Part shown: positions 1-8,992 of the stretch, piece after piece
Layout of the letters: every line of letters begins with the position of its first letter
Position numbering within the stretch: the stretch's first letter is position 1
Source of the DNA: CAVQEG01 sp963711465
Lineage (GTDB): Bacteria > Bacteroidota > Ignavibacteria > OLB7
Direction of reading: 5' to 3'
DNA: 64,000 nt
NCBI GenBank assembly: GCA_963711465.1
Contig: CAVQEG010000001.1
Location: 496,001 to 560,000 of the forward strand
Position numbers and translations under genes: made by a program
The notes under the pieces: generated by a model
Seen by the model: only the letters and a program-made list of their open reading frames with translations
The model's database searches: none
Told to the model about the DNA's origin: nothing

Positions 1-1
1 C

Positions 2-892
2 GATGCCTATCGCGATCTGTTGCCCGGCGAGCCCGTCGCTCGACGCGAGGAGCAGCTGCGATCGCAGGCCGATGCGGATGACCGGGAATGGATCATGCAT
101 GAGAAGGAATTCTGGGATGAGCGGAAGTACCGGCCCGACCAGCAGAACGGCGTGCAGCCGTACAACTGGAATCGATTCGAGCAGCGCCGTCGGCATATCA
201 CCGACTATATCCAGGATGGAATCAGAGGGAAGGTGGTGATGGAATTCGGCGGCGGGAATTCCGCGACGCTCTATCACATCATGAATCCGGAGACGTTCGG
301 ATACACGCTGGTCTGCAGCGACATTTCCTTCAACGGATTGCTCGCGGCGAAGCATCATCACCCGACGGCAATCTGTATCCAGTGCGACGCCATAGAGCCG
401 CCAATTCGAGACGAGAGCGTCGACGTGCTGATCGAACTCGGCTGTCTTCACCATCTGCCGAATAACGACCGGGTGCTCGAGCGCCATGTCGAGCTGCTCA
501 AGCCGGGCGGCTACCTCGGACTGCACGATCCGATCAATCGGCGCGGTCCGTTCTTCACCTCCGTGCCCGGGCTGAAATCCCTTGCAGCCGAAGAGAGCGA
601 CCACAACGAGTGCATCGATGAAACGCACACTATGGAGTTCCTCTCGCGTGCGGGTACCATCGTTCACGCTCATGTGGAGGGAACACCCGTGCGGACGTGG
701 ATGGTGAAGGCGCTCGTGGATAAGATGAAAATCGACAATCGCGCGCAGCACACGTTGACCATCGGAGTCGACGAGGTGGTGAAGAAGACGGTGGGTCGGA
801 TGTGGAAGCGGATGGATGCGAATTCGCTCTTGCTCCTGTGGCGCAAGGACGAGCCGAACGGAGCAAACAAGAACGGGAGCGGAACAGACTGA
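2..892 (+). CDS. class I SAM-dependent methyltransferase (5' end cut by window edge)
   Basis: Likely transfers a methyl group from S-adenosylmethionine to a sugar or lipid intermediate of the glycan made by the genes downstream; the substrate cannot be read. The glycine-rich motif I (VVMEFGGGNSATLY) sits near position 230, an acidic residue follows (VCSDIS), and the post-motif LLKPGGYLGLHDP typical of class I methyltransferases lies near 490-540. The reading frame is open to position 2 (DAYRDLLPGEP...), so the true start probably lies upstream of the window; a TTG at position 20 is the first internal start. The gene ends 1 nt before the next start, so it is translationally coupled to the polymerase-like gene. 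Confidence 0.8.
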   Translation, partial: DAYRDLLPGEPVARREEQLRSQADADDREWIMHEKEFWDERKYRPDQQNGVQPYNWNRFEQRRRHITDYIQDGIRGKVVMEFGGGNSATLYHIMNPETFGYTLVCSDISFNGLLAAKHHHPTAICIQCDAIEPPIRDESVDVLIELGCLHHLPNNDRVLERHVELLKPGGYLGLHDPINRRGPFFTSVPGLKSLAAEESDHNECIDETHTMEFLSRAGTIVHAHVEGTPVRTWMVKALVDKMKIDNRAQHTLTIGVDEVVKKTVGRMWKRMDANSLLLLWRKDEPNGANKNGSGTD

Positions 893-893
893 C

Positions 894-2348
894 GTGAACT
901 GGTTCATCCTCGGTGCATTCGTCGTATTCCTCACCAGCCGTGTGCTGAGCGAGACGATCGGAATTCTTCCGAAGGCGGTCGATCTCATCGACCTGCCGTT
1001 CATTCCGATCGTCGTGTTCCTTGCCCTGCTGGTAAACAACCGGCGCAACGTCGACTGGGCGCTGCATCGGAGGATATTCACGTTCGTCCTGCTGTTCGTG
1101 GCGCTATGGTCGGTGTCATATTTCGTGAATATCGAACGCGTACACATGCCGGTGGCGGTGCTGTATATGTTCGGTATTCTCGAGGGGCCCGTTCTCTACC
1201 TGTCGCTGAACATGCTGATCAGGGACAAGGAGAAGTTCAGCAGGCAGGTCGCACGATTCATCTATATCATGGTACTGGTGGAATCGGCAGCCGTGGTATT
1301 CGTGAACTTCCCGATGTTTCTGGCGACGAAGAATCCTGATCTGGTATCGGGAACCTTCGGCCACAACCCATATCAGTTCAGCGCCTTCCTCATCATCATG
1401 GGCGGGTTCTTCCTCGGGAGAATTCGTAACGACACCAAGTCGCGGGTATACGGAGTTGCGATTCAGGGCGCCATATTCATCACGTTTCTGTTCCTGCAGT
1501 ACAGGATAGCCACACCTGCATTCTTCATCTCCTATGCCGTCGTGCTCGTGCTGCTGTTCGGGCGACAGGTCGCGCGGTTCGTCGGCATCGGATTCGTGCT
1601 TTCTCTGCTCGGAGCGACAGCGTTCGCGATCGTGCTTCAGAATTTTCAGGAATTGAAATTCGATGACTTTGCCACGCTTGCACAGCATCCCGAGGTGTTT
1701 GTCGAAGCAGGTCGCGTGCAATCGTATCTGATCACGGGCGAGATGTTCATGAACGAACCGGGGGCCGTCGCCGTAGGAACGGGACCAGGCACGTATGTGA
1801 GTCGCGCCAACTACATGTTCACCTACGAATTGAACGACCGCGACAAGGGCGTCGGCAACATCATCAAGTCCGTATTCGGCGATCAGACGTATTACACCGA
1901 CGTGCAGATGAAGTACATGGAACCGCTCAAGAACGAAGGTGAGATCCTCGGGTCGGTGCAGTTGAACAGTCCGTTGTCGAGCGTCCTGGCGGCGATGGCG
2001 GAGATGGGACTGCTGGGCCTGGCGCTGGTGACGGCCATCTACGCGACGGTAATCCGCCAGTCGGTGAAGTACCTCCGCTTCGCGCAGAAGTCACGGGACG
2101 AACTGCTGCTGCCACTGGCCACGGCGCTCGTTATGGGCGCGCTCTATCTGGTGCAGCTTGCCCTGCTTGATAACTATCTCGAGATCGCGCGGGTGACGCT
2201 TCCAGTCTGGCTGCTGTTCTGGACGGTCAGCACCCTGGTGCAGCTGCGTACCAACCAGGCACGTCGCGAGGCGCTGTTCGACATGTGGGCATCCGGTCGA
2301 TCGATCAAGACGGTGGCCGGGGGCACCGAGGCGGTCGTACCGCGATGA
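894..2348 (+). CDS. O-antigen polymerase/ligase-like multi-spanning membrane protein
   Basis: About 484 residues, almost entirely hydrophobic segments, with one large polar loop (around residues 255-375) between late helices. This is the usual layout of Wzy polymerases and WaaL-type O-antigen ligases, which polymerise or transfer lipid-linked glycan on the periplasmic face of the inner membrane. The open frame extends upstream into the methyltransferase gene, but the GTG at 894, right after the preceding stop, starts directly with VNWFILGAFVVFLTSR and is the sensible start. The neighbours are glycosyltransferases. Polymerase and ligase cannot be told apart without comparison. Confidence 0.72.
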   Translation: MNWFILGAFVVFLTSRVLSETIGILPKAVDLIDLPFIPIVVFLALLVNNRRNVDWALHRRIFTFVLLFVALWSVSYFVNIERVHMPVAVLYMFGILEGPVLYLSLNMLIRDKEKFSRQVARFIYIMVLVESAAVVFVNFPMFLATKNPDLVSGTFGHNPYQFSAFLIIMGGFFLGRIRNDTKSRVYGVAIQGAIFITFLFLQYRIATPAFFISYAVVLVLLFGRQVARFVGIGFVLSLLGATAFAIVLQNFQELKFDDFATLAQHPEVFVEAGRVQSYLITGEMFMNEPGAVAVGTGPGTYVSRANYMFTYELNDRDKGVGNIIKSVFGDQTYYTDVQMKYMEPLKNEGEILGSVQLNSPLSSVLAAMAEMGLLGLALVTAIYATVIRQSVKYLRFAQKSRDELLLPLATALVMGALYLVQLALLDNYLEIARVTLPVWLLFWTVSTLVQLRTNQARREALFDMWASGRSIKTVAGGTEAVVPR

Positions 2349-3559
2349 AGAATTCGACGCCGAGCAACGGTGGAGAACTCCTCGTGGTGACGAACATTCC
2401 GACACCGTACCGGCTTCCGATGTATCGGGAATTGCGTCGGCAGCTTCAGCGGCTCGACTCCGACCTGCACGTGCACTTCCTGGGGCGAGGCAATCGAGCC
2501 CGACGGTGGACGATTTCGCGGGAGGATCTCGTCGGACTGAGCGTTTCCTCGCCCGTGCCGGTCACGCTGGAGGATCGTGAGGAGTCGGACGCTTCCGGGA
2601 CCGCGGTTGTCGACCATTTCGCGCAGATCAGTCGGATGATCGCCGAACGCGGGCCGCGACTCGTCGTCCTCGCGTGGGCGATGGACGGCCTCGCCCTGCG
2701 CCTGCTATTGTTCTGCCGCCGTCATCGGGTGCGCTGCATGGTGCTCTCGGGTGAAACCGAAGAGACCGCTCGCATCCGATCCTATCCGACCCTTCGCAAG
2801 CTCCTCCGGCAGCCGTTCTTCCGACTTGCCGATGGCTTCATTTCCTACGGATCGCAGTCGGCACGGTACCTGATCAACCGCGGTCTTCCGCCCGACCGTG
2901 TGGTGACGGGAATCAACGTCGCCGATACGAGCTACTTCCGCGAGGGTGCCGAGGCCGCCCGGCACTCGGGTGAAGCCGACGCCTTCCGCTCGGGATTCAC
3001 GAGGGCCGACGGATCACCGTTTCGACTTCACCTGCTGTTCGTAGGCGAGCTCTTCGATTTCAAGGGCGTGGTTCCAACCATCGAGGCGCTCGCGTCAATC
3101 GCGCGCAGCGACATCGTCCTTCACGTCGTTGGCTCAGGTCCGTACGAACCCGCTGTGCGCGAGGCGATTGCACGGACGGCAATGACCGACCGCGTGTTGA
3201 TGCATGGATATCGCCAGAAGCCCGAACTGCCATTGTTCTACGCCGCTGCCGACGCGTTGGTCTTCCCATCCTGGGGCGACGTGTTCGGACTGGTCATGGT
3301 CGAGGCGGCGGCAACGGGACTGCCGATCATCGCATCACCGGTTTCCGGCGGCACTGCAGATGTGGTCGATCACGGGGTGAACGGATTCGCGGTCGACGCG
3401 CGCGACCGTCACGAATTCGTCGAGGCGATCGAACGTCTGGCGGACGATCCGGAGCTCCGTCGCGCGATGGGAGCCGCGTCGGCCCGCAAGGCACGCGAAG
3501 AGTTGACACTCGAGCGGAGTGCCGCTGCGTACGTGCGGGCGTTTGCCGGCGCTCAGTGA
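2345..3559 (+). CDS. GT4-family glycosyltransferase
   Basis: A GT-B fold retaining glycosyltransferase of 404 residues, probably adding one sugar of the surface glycan repeat unit from a nucleotide-sugar donor in the cytoplasm. The N-terminal half begins with LLVVTNIPTPYRLPMY, the usual first strand of GT4 enzymes. The C-terminal half has FVGELFDFKGV, then VFPSWGDVFGLVMVEAAATGLPII, which carries the donor-binding acidic motif, followed by the SGGTADVV loop. The ATG at 2345 overlaps the stop of the polymerase gene (ATGA), a sign of coupling. Acceptor and linkage cannot be predicted. Confidence 0.85.
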   Translation: MKNSTPSNGGELLVVTNIPTPYRLPMYRELRRQLQRLDSDLHVHFLGRGNRARRWTISREDLVGLSVSSPVPVTLEDREESDASGTAVVDHFAQISRMIAERGPRLVVLAWAMDGLALRLLLFCRRHRVRCMVLSGETEETARIRSYPTLRKLLRQPFFRLADGFISYGSQSARYLINRGLPPDRVVTGINVADTSYFREGAEAARHSGEADAFRSGFTRADGSPFRLHLLFVGELFDFKGVVPTIEALASIARSDIVLHVVGSGPYEPAVREAIARTAMTDRVLMHGYRQKPELPLFYAAADALVFPSWGDVFGLVMVEAAATGLPIIASPVSGGTADVVDHGVNGFAVDARDRHEFVEAIERLADDPELRRAMGAASARKAREELTLERSAAAYVRAFAGAQ

Positions 3560-3565
3560 CAGCAG

Positions 3566-4780
3566 ATGAATTGCGAAGTAATTACCAACACGCTCATGCC
3601 CGATCGATCCGCCTCAGCCATTGTCCCGACGGCTCGCGTGCCGCAGCGCGAACGCCGAGCGGCCGTCCGGCCCCGCGTCGTGATCGTGGGTCCGACGCCG
3701 CCGCCGTACTTCGGTGTGTCGAACGCGACGCGGTTGATCCTCGATTCACCGCTCAGCGACGACTTCGAGTTGATTTATCTCGACACGAGTGATCGTCGTG
3801 CGTCGATGAACTTCGGTCGGCTCGATCTGACGAACATCTACCTGGCGCTGCGTCACGTTGCCGAGCTGTCGTGGATCATGGTGCGCAGGCGTCCGGACGT
3901 CGTCTACATTCCGATTTCTCAGGCGCTCGCCGCCTACTTCCGGGATGCGCTGTTCATGGGAATAGCGTCGCTGGGCGGAGCCCGGGTGATCGCGCACCTG
4001 CGTGGCGGCTACTTCCGGACGTTCTACGATCAGGCATCCGCTCCGGTACGCATGTTCCTGAAGGGGTCTCTCCGATTCGCCGACCGCGTCGTGGTACTGG
4101 GCCACTCGCTGCGCCACCTCTTCGAGGGACTCGTTCCTGCCGGCGACATCCGCGTGGTGCACAACGGGGTCGACGCATCGAGATTCGAGCATGCCGAGCA
4201 CCGGCAGCACGACGGGCCGATTCGAATTTCCTACCTCGGCAATCTGATTCGTACCAAGGGATTCTTCGAGGTGGTCAAAGCCGCGGGCGAGCTCTCGAAG
4301 CGTCACGCGATCGAGTGCCGGCTGGCGGGTTCCTGGCGCAACGAGGAGGATCGCCTCGAGTGTATGCGCTACATCGAGGACAACGATCTCCAGGATGTGA
4401 TCCGCTTCGTCGGAGTCGTAAAGGGGGAGGAGAAGCTGCGGTTCCTCGCCGAGACGGACATCTTCGTATTCCCCACCTACTACACGTACGAGGGGCAGCC
4501 ATGGGTCGTGCTCGAGGCGATGGCGACTGGACTGCCGGTGATTACGACCGACCACGCTGCGATCGCCGAGACGATCGTCGACGGCGAGACCGGGTTGCTG
4601 GTGCGCAAGCGGGACGTCGACGATCTGGTGGAGAAGACCGAGCGACTCATCACCGATCGGGCGCTTCGCAGATCGATGGGAGACAAGGGACGCGAGCGGA
4701 TTCAACAGATCTTTTCCGAGGAAAATTTCATCAACGGACTCGGCGAGCTCTTCACCGAACTGCATCTGGAATCGAAGTGA
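3566..4780 (+). CDS. GT4-family glycosyltransferase
   Basis: A second GT-B glycosyltransferase of 404 residues, 6 nt after the previous one. It opens with a poorly conserved 30-residue stretch, so the ATG at 3596 is an alternative start. The first strand is VVIVGPTPPPYFGVS. The mid-protein HNGVDASRF loop, YLGNLIRTKGF and VFPTYYTYEGQPWVVLEAMATGLPVI (E-x7-E region) are standard for GT4 family members. The stop overlaps the next ATG. It probably adds another residue to the same oligosaccharide; donor and acceptor are unknown. Confidence 0.85.
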   Translation: MNCEVITNTLMPDRSASAIVPTARVPQRERRAAVRPRVVIVGPTPPPYFGVSNATRLILDSPLSDDFELIYLDTSDRRASMNFGRLDLTNIYLALRHVAELSWIMVRRRPDVVYIPISQALAAYFRDALFMGIASLGGARVIAHLRGGYFRTFYDQASAPVRMFLKGSLRFADRVVVLGHSLRHLFEGLVPAGDIRVVHNGVDASRFEHAEHRQHDGPIRISYLGNLIRTKGFFEVVKAAGELSKRHAIECRLAGSWRNEEDRLECMRYIEDNDLQDVIRFVGVVKGEEKLRFLAETDIFVFPTYYTYEGQPWVVLEAMATGLPVITTDHAAIAETIVDGETGLLVRKRDVDDLVEKTERLITDRALRRSMGDKGRERIQQIFSEENFINGLGELFTELHLESK

Positions 4781-5925
4781 TGGCGGACGGACGGTCGATT
4801 GAGAATTCCAGACGCAGTCTGCAGCACTGGCTGGAGGAGCGCTACTACGCCGGCATCGAGCCGCACGACGCGCTTACCAGTCCACTGATTCAGCGGACGC
4901 CACTGCGGCGCTCGTCGCTGGTGCGGCTTGCCGCGCTTCAGGCCCTGCGCCGGATGCCGGTCGATGTTCGCCCCGCGCTCGGCGTCCGTCGTGCGGTCAA
5001 TCCGGTTTCGCTCGGCTGGGCGCTGTCGGCCTATGCGCTGATCGGTGGCGAACAGTCCGAGGCATGGGTGGAGCGCGCGCTCACGATGCTTCGCGAATCC
5101 GAACCGCGCGGCTACTCGGGTGCGGCGTGGGGTTACTACTTCGACTGGCAGACCCGCGCCGGCTTCAAACGGGCGCACCTTCCGATCATCGTCTCGACCG
5201 CGTTCGTCGGTATTGGGCTGCTCGATGCGTGGAAGGCATTCGGACGCAATGAGTACTACGACTATGCCCGCAGCGCATGTCGATTCATCCTTCGTGACCT
5301 CAACCGCGAGATGCATCCGGAGGGATTCTGCTTCAGTTATTCACCGGACGATCGCGAGCAGGTCTTCAACGCGTCGATTCTGGGAGCGGACCTCCTGGCA
5401 CGGGTGGGGGCGGTCTCCGGCGACGGCGAACTGCTCCAGGCGGCCCGGGACGCTGTCGACTTCGTCGTTGCGCATCAGCGGGAGGACGGTTCGTGGGGCT
5501 ACGCACTCGGGGACTACCGCACGTTCGTCGACAACTTCCACACCGGGTACGTGCTCAACAGTCTGCGTGGGTACATCCGGGCGTCGGGTGACGAACGACA
5601 CGCGGGCGCGCTCGCGAAGGGGTATCGCTTCTATCGCGAACACTTCTTCGAGGACGAGCGGATTCCGAAATACTACCACAACCAGCTGTATCCCATCGAT
5701 GCGCACGCGGCATCAGAGTCGATCATCACGCTGGTGAATTTCGGCGACGTCGAAGCGGCCTTGCGTGTCGCCGAATGGACGATCGAGCACATGCAGACGC
5801 CGCAGGGGTATTTCATTTATCAGATCCACCGCCGATTCACCAATCGCATTGCCTATCTGCGCTGGTCGAACGCCCGCATGCTCTACGCACTGGTGAAGCT
5901 CGAGCAGGAATTGAAGCCGCAATGA
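4780..5925 (+). CDS. alpha/alpha-barrel (terpenoid-cyclase/epimerase-like) glycan protein
   Basis: A soluble protein of 381 residues with repeated aromatic and acidic helical hairpins: a DGSWGYALGDY element, then FVDNFHTGYVLNSLRGYIRA, and later HNQLYPIDAHAASES. This pattern fits (alpha/alpha)6-toroid folds such as unsaturated glucuronyl hydrolases, C5-epimerases and the VpsJ-like proteins found in polysaccharide loci. No signal peptide is seen, so a cytoplasmic role in glycan assembly or modification is likely. The frame runs upstream through the preceding GT gene, but the ATG at 4780 (ATGA overlap) is clearly the start. I do not assign a reaction. Confidence 0.6.
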   Translation: MADGRSIENSRRSLQHWLEERYYAGIEPHDALTSPLIQRTPLRRSSLVRLAALQALRRMPVDVRPALGVRRAVNPVSLGWALSAYALIGGEQSEAWVERALTMLRESEPRGYSGAAWGYYFDWQTRAGFKRAHLPIIVSTAFVGIGLLDAWKAFGRNEYYDYARSACRFILRDLNREMHPEGFCFSYSPDDREQVFNASILGADLLARVGAVSGDGELLQAARDAVDFVVAHQREDGSWGYALGDYRTFVDNFHTGYVLNSLRGYIRASGDERHAGALAKGYRFYREHFFEDERIPKYYHNQLYPIDAHAASESIITLVNFGDVEAALRVAEWTIEHMQTPQGYFIYQIHRRFTNRIAYLRWSNARMLYALVKLEQELKPQ

Positions 5926-6968
5926 ACCACCGAATCTGGATCGATCTGGACAACTCGCCGCACGTTCCATTGTTCGCGCCATTGATCCGGCATCTGCGTG
6001 CTCAGCGATGGGGTGTATTCGTCACCGCGAGGGATTTCGCGCAGACGCTCGACCTGGTCGAGCAGCTCGGCGTCGATGCGGTTGCGGTGGGACGTCACGC
6101 GGGGCGCAGCAAGGTGCGCAAGGTGTTGAACCTGCCGGTTCGCAGCACACAGCTGTTGATGGCGGTACGAGGATTCAAGCCGGAGCTCGCGTTGTCGCAC
6201 GGTTCGAGAACGGGGACGATTGCGGCGCGAATACTTGGAATTCCGACGGTGGTGATGTTCGACTACGAGTGGACGGAGATGTCGATTTTCACCCGACTTG
6301 CGACACAGCTGGTCTGTCCGCGGGCGATATCGGACGAGCGGCTGGAGGATGCGGGAATTCCGACGGCGAAGACGGTGCGGTATGACGGATTCAAGGAGGA
6401 GTTGTATCTGCCGGAGTTCGCACCCGACACGGAATTTCGTTCGGAGCTGGGGGTTGGGGCGGACCGGAGGCTGGTAACGATTCGGCCGCCGGGACTGATT
6501 GGCAACTACCACGACTCGCAGAGCGAGGCGATCTGTCGGGAGCTGATCGGGCGGGCTGCGGCCGACGGAGCCAATGCGGTGGTGATCCTGCCGAAGACGC
6601 GACTCGAGCGCGAGCTGGTGGACGCGGCGATGCCACCGAATCCTGCGGCGACGGTGATCATTCCCGAGCGGGCGCTGCCGGGGTTGCAGTTGCTGTACCA
6701 CTCGGACCTTGCGATCAGCGGAGGCGGCACGATGAATCGGGAGAGCGCACTGCTGGGCACACCGACCTACAGCATGTTCACCGGTCGTCGCGCAGCGATC
6801 GACGAGGAGCTGGCGCGGCGGGGGCTGCTGACGTTCCTTTCGTCGCCGGCAGATCTTTCGAAGATCCGGTGGGAGCGCCGGCGGACGCCGCCGGAGCCGC
6901 CGACAGCAGATCATCGGCTGCTGCACGAGTTGACGGACATCCTCGAGGGTGCGGTGCGAGCGGGGTAA
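5922..6968 (+). CDS. DUF354 family GT-B-like protein
   Basis: A protein of 348 residues opening with IWIDLDNSPHVPLFAPLIRHL, the hallmark N-terminus of the DUF354 family, which has a GT-B like fold related to MurG and UDP-GlcNAc 2-epimerases. Further family features are LALSHGSRTGTIAARILGIP, VMFDYEWTEM and the late AISGGGTMNRESALLGTPTY loop that should bind a nucleotide-sugar. The start overlaps the preceding stop (ATGA). It is the last gene of the first + strand glycan operon. The biochemical role of the family is not established; a sugar-nucleotide epimerase or transferase role is inference. Confidence 0.75.
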   Translation: MNHRIWIDLDNSPHVPLFAPLIRHLRAQRWGVFVTARDFAQTLDLVEQLGVDAVAVGRHAGRSKVRKVLNLPVRSTQLLMAVRGFKPELALSHGSRTGTIAARILGIPTVVMFDYEWTEMSIFTRLATQLVCPRAISDERLEDAGIPTAKTVRYDGFKEELYLPEFAPDTEFRSELGVGADRRLVTIRPPGLIGNYHDSQSEAICRELIGRAAADGANAVVILPKTRLERELVDAAMPPNPAATVIIPERALPGLQLLYHSDLAISGGGTMNRESALLGTPTYSMFTGRRAAIDEELARRGLLTFLSSPADLSKIRWERRRTPPEPPTADHRLLHELTDILEGAVRAG

Positions 6969-7220
6969 TCGGGGGCCCGGCGCGGAGGCGGAGGGGGGTC
7001 GACTCGGGGGGATTCGCGCGGGCATCGGCGGTCGACCGACCGGGGCTTCGCTCGATTGTTGGGGCGAACGCCGCCCGCGAGACGTCGCTTCAGCGGCGAA
7101 CTCGAGCGCGACACATCGTATAGCAAGTCATTCGGAGCACGGCCCATCCTCTCGAAGGCGCGCCGGCGCGACACCCGCCCTTTCAGCATGAATCGCGACG
7201 CCCCCGATCACCAACGACCT

Positions 7221-7260
7221 GGCGATCTTGGCGATCCCGCTTGGCGATTCCGCTTGGCGG
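7221..7260 (+). repeat. short tandem direct repeats (13-mer)
   Basis: Two adjacent 13-mers differ at one base (GGCGATCCCGCTT at 7230-7242 and GGCGATTCCGCTT at 7243-7255). They are flanked by partial copies starting at 7221 and 7256. They lie upstream of the promoter for the sugar-phosphate transferase. They may be slipped-strand remnants or a regulator site; function is unknown. Confidence 0.55.
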
Positions 7261-7283
7261 CCTCGGCGGTCACGTGAAGGGAA

Positions 7284-7315
7284 TTTGTGAATTGGTAGGG
7301 GCGCTCGTATGTTTG
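7284..7315 (+). promoter_or_regulatory. Bacteroidota-type promoter (TTTG-N20-TATGTTTG)
   Basis: TTTG at 7284-7287 and TATGTTTG at 7308-7315, separated by 20 nt, match exactly the -33/-7 consensus (TTTG, TAnnTTTG) of the Bacteroidota primary sigma factor. Transcription would start near 7321-7323 and drive the glycan block beginning at 7558. Confidence 0.65.
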
Positions 7316-7557
7316 CGGCGACTCGAAGTGATTGTAAAGAGGGTCCGGCAGTCAGCAGTAGGTCCGGCACGTGCAGTGCCATTCCACGCGCATTCCCTCT
7401 CGAACGATGGTCATACCCTACTCCCGCTTGCTGCGCAGTGCGCGCAGGAGGCCGGGAGCGCGCCGTTTGTGATCACTGCTCGATCCACATTCTGGCACGG
7501 GATTGCCGCATCGGCGGCCTCATTCGGACCATTGCCCAGGGGATCTGGGGTCCATCC

Positions 7558-8991
7558 ATGATCACGTACATCCGCACGCTCGGATACGCAAAGCTCCTGC
7601 TCGCCCTGCTCGACATGCTCATCCTGTCGGGCTTCGCCGCACTGATCCTGACGCTTCGTTCGCAGGTGACCAACTACAACGTCGACGCAAGTGAGGTCGC
7701 CTTCTTCGCGCTGTCGTCGTGTGCCGCCATCCTCATCTTCCGCGAATTCCACCTCTACAAGCACAAGGTATTTTCAACGCGATCCGATCAGGTGATCGTC
7801 ATCGGAAAAGGGATGCTTTGTGTCGGAATCCTGCAGGCGGTCACGATATTCCTGATCAAGGATATCCACCTGCTCGACTACAGTCGCACCCACATTCTCC
7901 TGTTCGTCTTCGGCGGCTGGGCCGCCCTCGCGGCGTTCCGCATCACCCTGTTCACCGCCGTCTACGAACACCTCACCGGCAACCCCGTTGTGCGCCGCCG
8001 CGTCGTCGCCGTAGGCGCCGGTTCGGCCGGTCAGCAGCTTGCCTCGCGGATCTACGACTCGGCGCACCTCGGACTGAAGCTCGTCGGATTCGTCGACGAC
8101 GATCCGCAGAAGATCGGTCATCAGCTCCTCGGTCTTCCCGTCATGGGCTCCACCGACGATGTCGCGGAGGTCGTTCGCCGAACGAACGCGGACGAGATCT
8201 ATGTCACGATCAATTCGATCAAGTACGAACGGCTGCTGGAGATCATCGACCGCTGCCGCCACACTGGACTGCCGGTGACCGTCACGACACAGCATTTCAG
8301 AATCGTACCCGACCGCATTGGTACCAGCGAATTCGACACAATCGAGTCGCTCACACTGCGTCCGCACGATTTGACGTCGACGAACCTGCTGCTCAAGAGG
8401 GTGGTGGACATCATCGGAAGCGGACTGCTTCTGCTGGCCCTCTCACCGGTGTTCGCCGCGATCGCCATCGCCATCCGTATCGACTCCCGTGGCCCGGTCT
8501 TCTACAAGAGCCAGGTCATCGGTCGTGCCGGCCGCATGTTCACCTGGTTCAAATTCCGCACGATGCGCGATGACCGCGATGAGACGGTGCATCGCGAGCA
8601 TTTGAAGAAAATCATCGAAGGCAACGGGACGACCGAGAAACTGCGCAATGACCCGCGCATCACGCGGGTGGGTGCGCTGCTGCGGCGGCATTCGATCGAC
8701 GAGCTCCCCCAGCTGATCAACGTGTTCCGAGGCGAGATGTCGCTGATCGGTCCGCGTCCCTGCCTGAAGTACGAGTACGACCACTTCGACGAGTGGCACA
8801 AGGAGCGCTTCCGCGTCACTCCCGGCATGACCGGCCTGTGGCAGGTCTTCGGTCGGAATCGTACCGATACGACGTTCAACGATTCGATCATTCTCGATCT
8901 GTATTACATCCACAACTATTCACTCTGGCTCGATCTGAAGATCGTCCTGAAAACCATCCCGGTTGTCGTGCTGGGACGAGGAGGTGCATAG
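7558..8991 (+). CDS. exopolysaccharide polyprenyl-phosphate sugar-1-phosphate transferase
   Basis: A 477-residue initiating transferase of the WcaJ/WbaP/CpsE type that moves a sugar-1-phosphate from a UDP-sugar to undecaprenyl phosphate at the inner membrane, the first step of lipid-linked repeat-unit assembly. The N-terminal part has about four membrane segments, then a Rossmann-like domain (VVAVGAGSAGQQLASRIYD). One further hydrophobic helix (VDIIGSGLLLLALSPVFAAI) leads into the catalytic bacterial sugar-transferase domain with YKSQVIGRAGRMFTWFKFRTM, RHSIDELPQLINVFRGEM and GPRP. The ATG at 7558 is chosen because the membrane domain begins immediately after it. The next gene starts 1 nt after its stop. 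Confidence 0.9.
   Translation: MITYIRTLGYAKLLLALLDMLILSGFAALILTLRSQVTNYNVDASEVAFFALSSCAAILIFREFHLYKHKVFSTRSDQVIVIGKGMLCVGILQAVTIFLIKDIHLLDYSRTHILLFVFGGWAALAAFRITLFTAVYEHLTGNPVVRRRVVAVGAGSAGQQLASRIYDSAHLGLKLVGFVDDDPQKIGHQLLGLPVMGSTDDVAEVVRRTNADEIYVTINSIKYERLLEIIDRCRHTGLPVTVTTQHFRIVPDRIGTSEFDTIESLTLRPHDLTSTNLLLKRVVDIIGSGLLLLALSPVFAAIAIAIRIDSRGPVFYKSQVIGRAGRMFTWFKFRTMRDDRDETVHREHLKKIIEGNGTTEKLRNDPRITRVGALLRRHSIDELPQLINVFRGEMSLIGPRPCLKYEYDHFDEWHKERFRVTPGMTGLWQVFGRNRTDTTFNDSIILDLYYIHNYSLWLDLKIVLKTIPVVVLGRGGA
8980..8986 (+). promoter_or_regulatory. strong Shine-Dalgarno site inside the preceding gene
   Basis: GGAGGTG at about 8980-8986 precedes the ATG at 8993 with normal spacing and lies within the last codons of the transferase gene. 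It decides the start of the dehydrogenase gene at 8993 over the in-frame GTG at 8963. Confidence 0.6.
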
Positions 8992-8992
8992 C

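Larger units (their letters stand above)
6969..7557 (+). other. 589-nt intergenic region with promoter and short direct repeats
   Basis: No convincing gene lies between the DUF354 gene and the sugar-phosphate transferase. An open frame reads upstream of 7558 but its sequence (SDCKEGPAV...) is unlike any protein start. The region holds a short direct-repeat patch at 7221-7260 and the promoter at 7284-7315, so the untranslated leader would be about 235 nt, long enough for regulation. No riboswitch was recognised. Confidence 0.6.

Noticed and set aside
3871..4779. Upstream part of the frame containing the alpha/alpha-barrel gene
   Set aside because: It lies in another frame of the GT4 gene and has a shadow-like composition; the real gene starts at the ATG at 4780.
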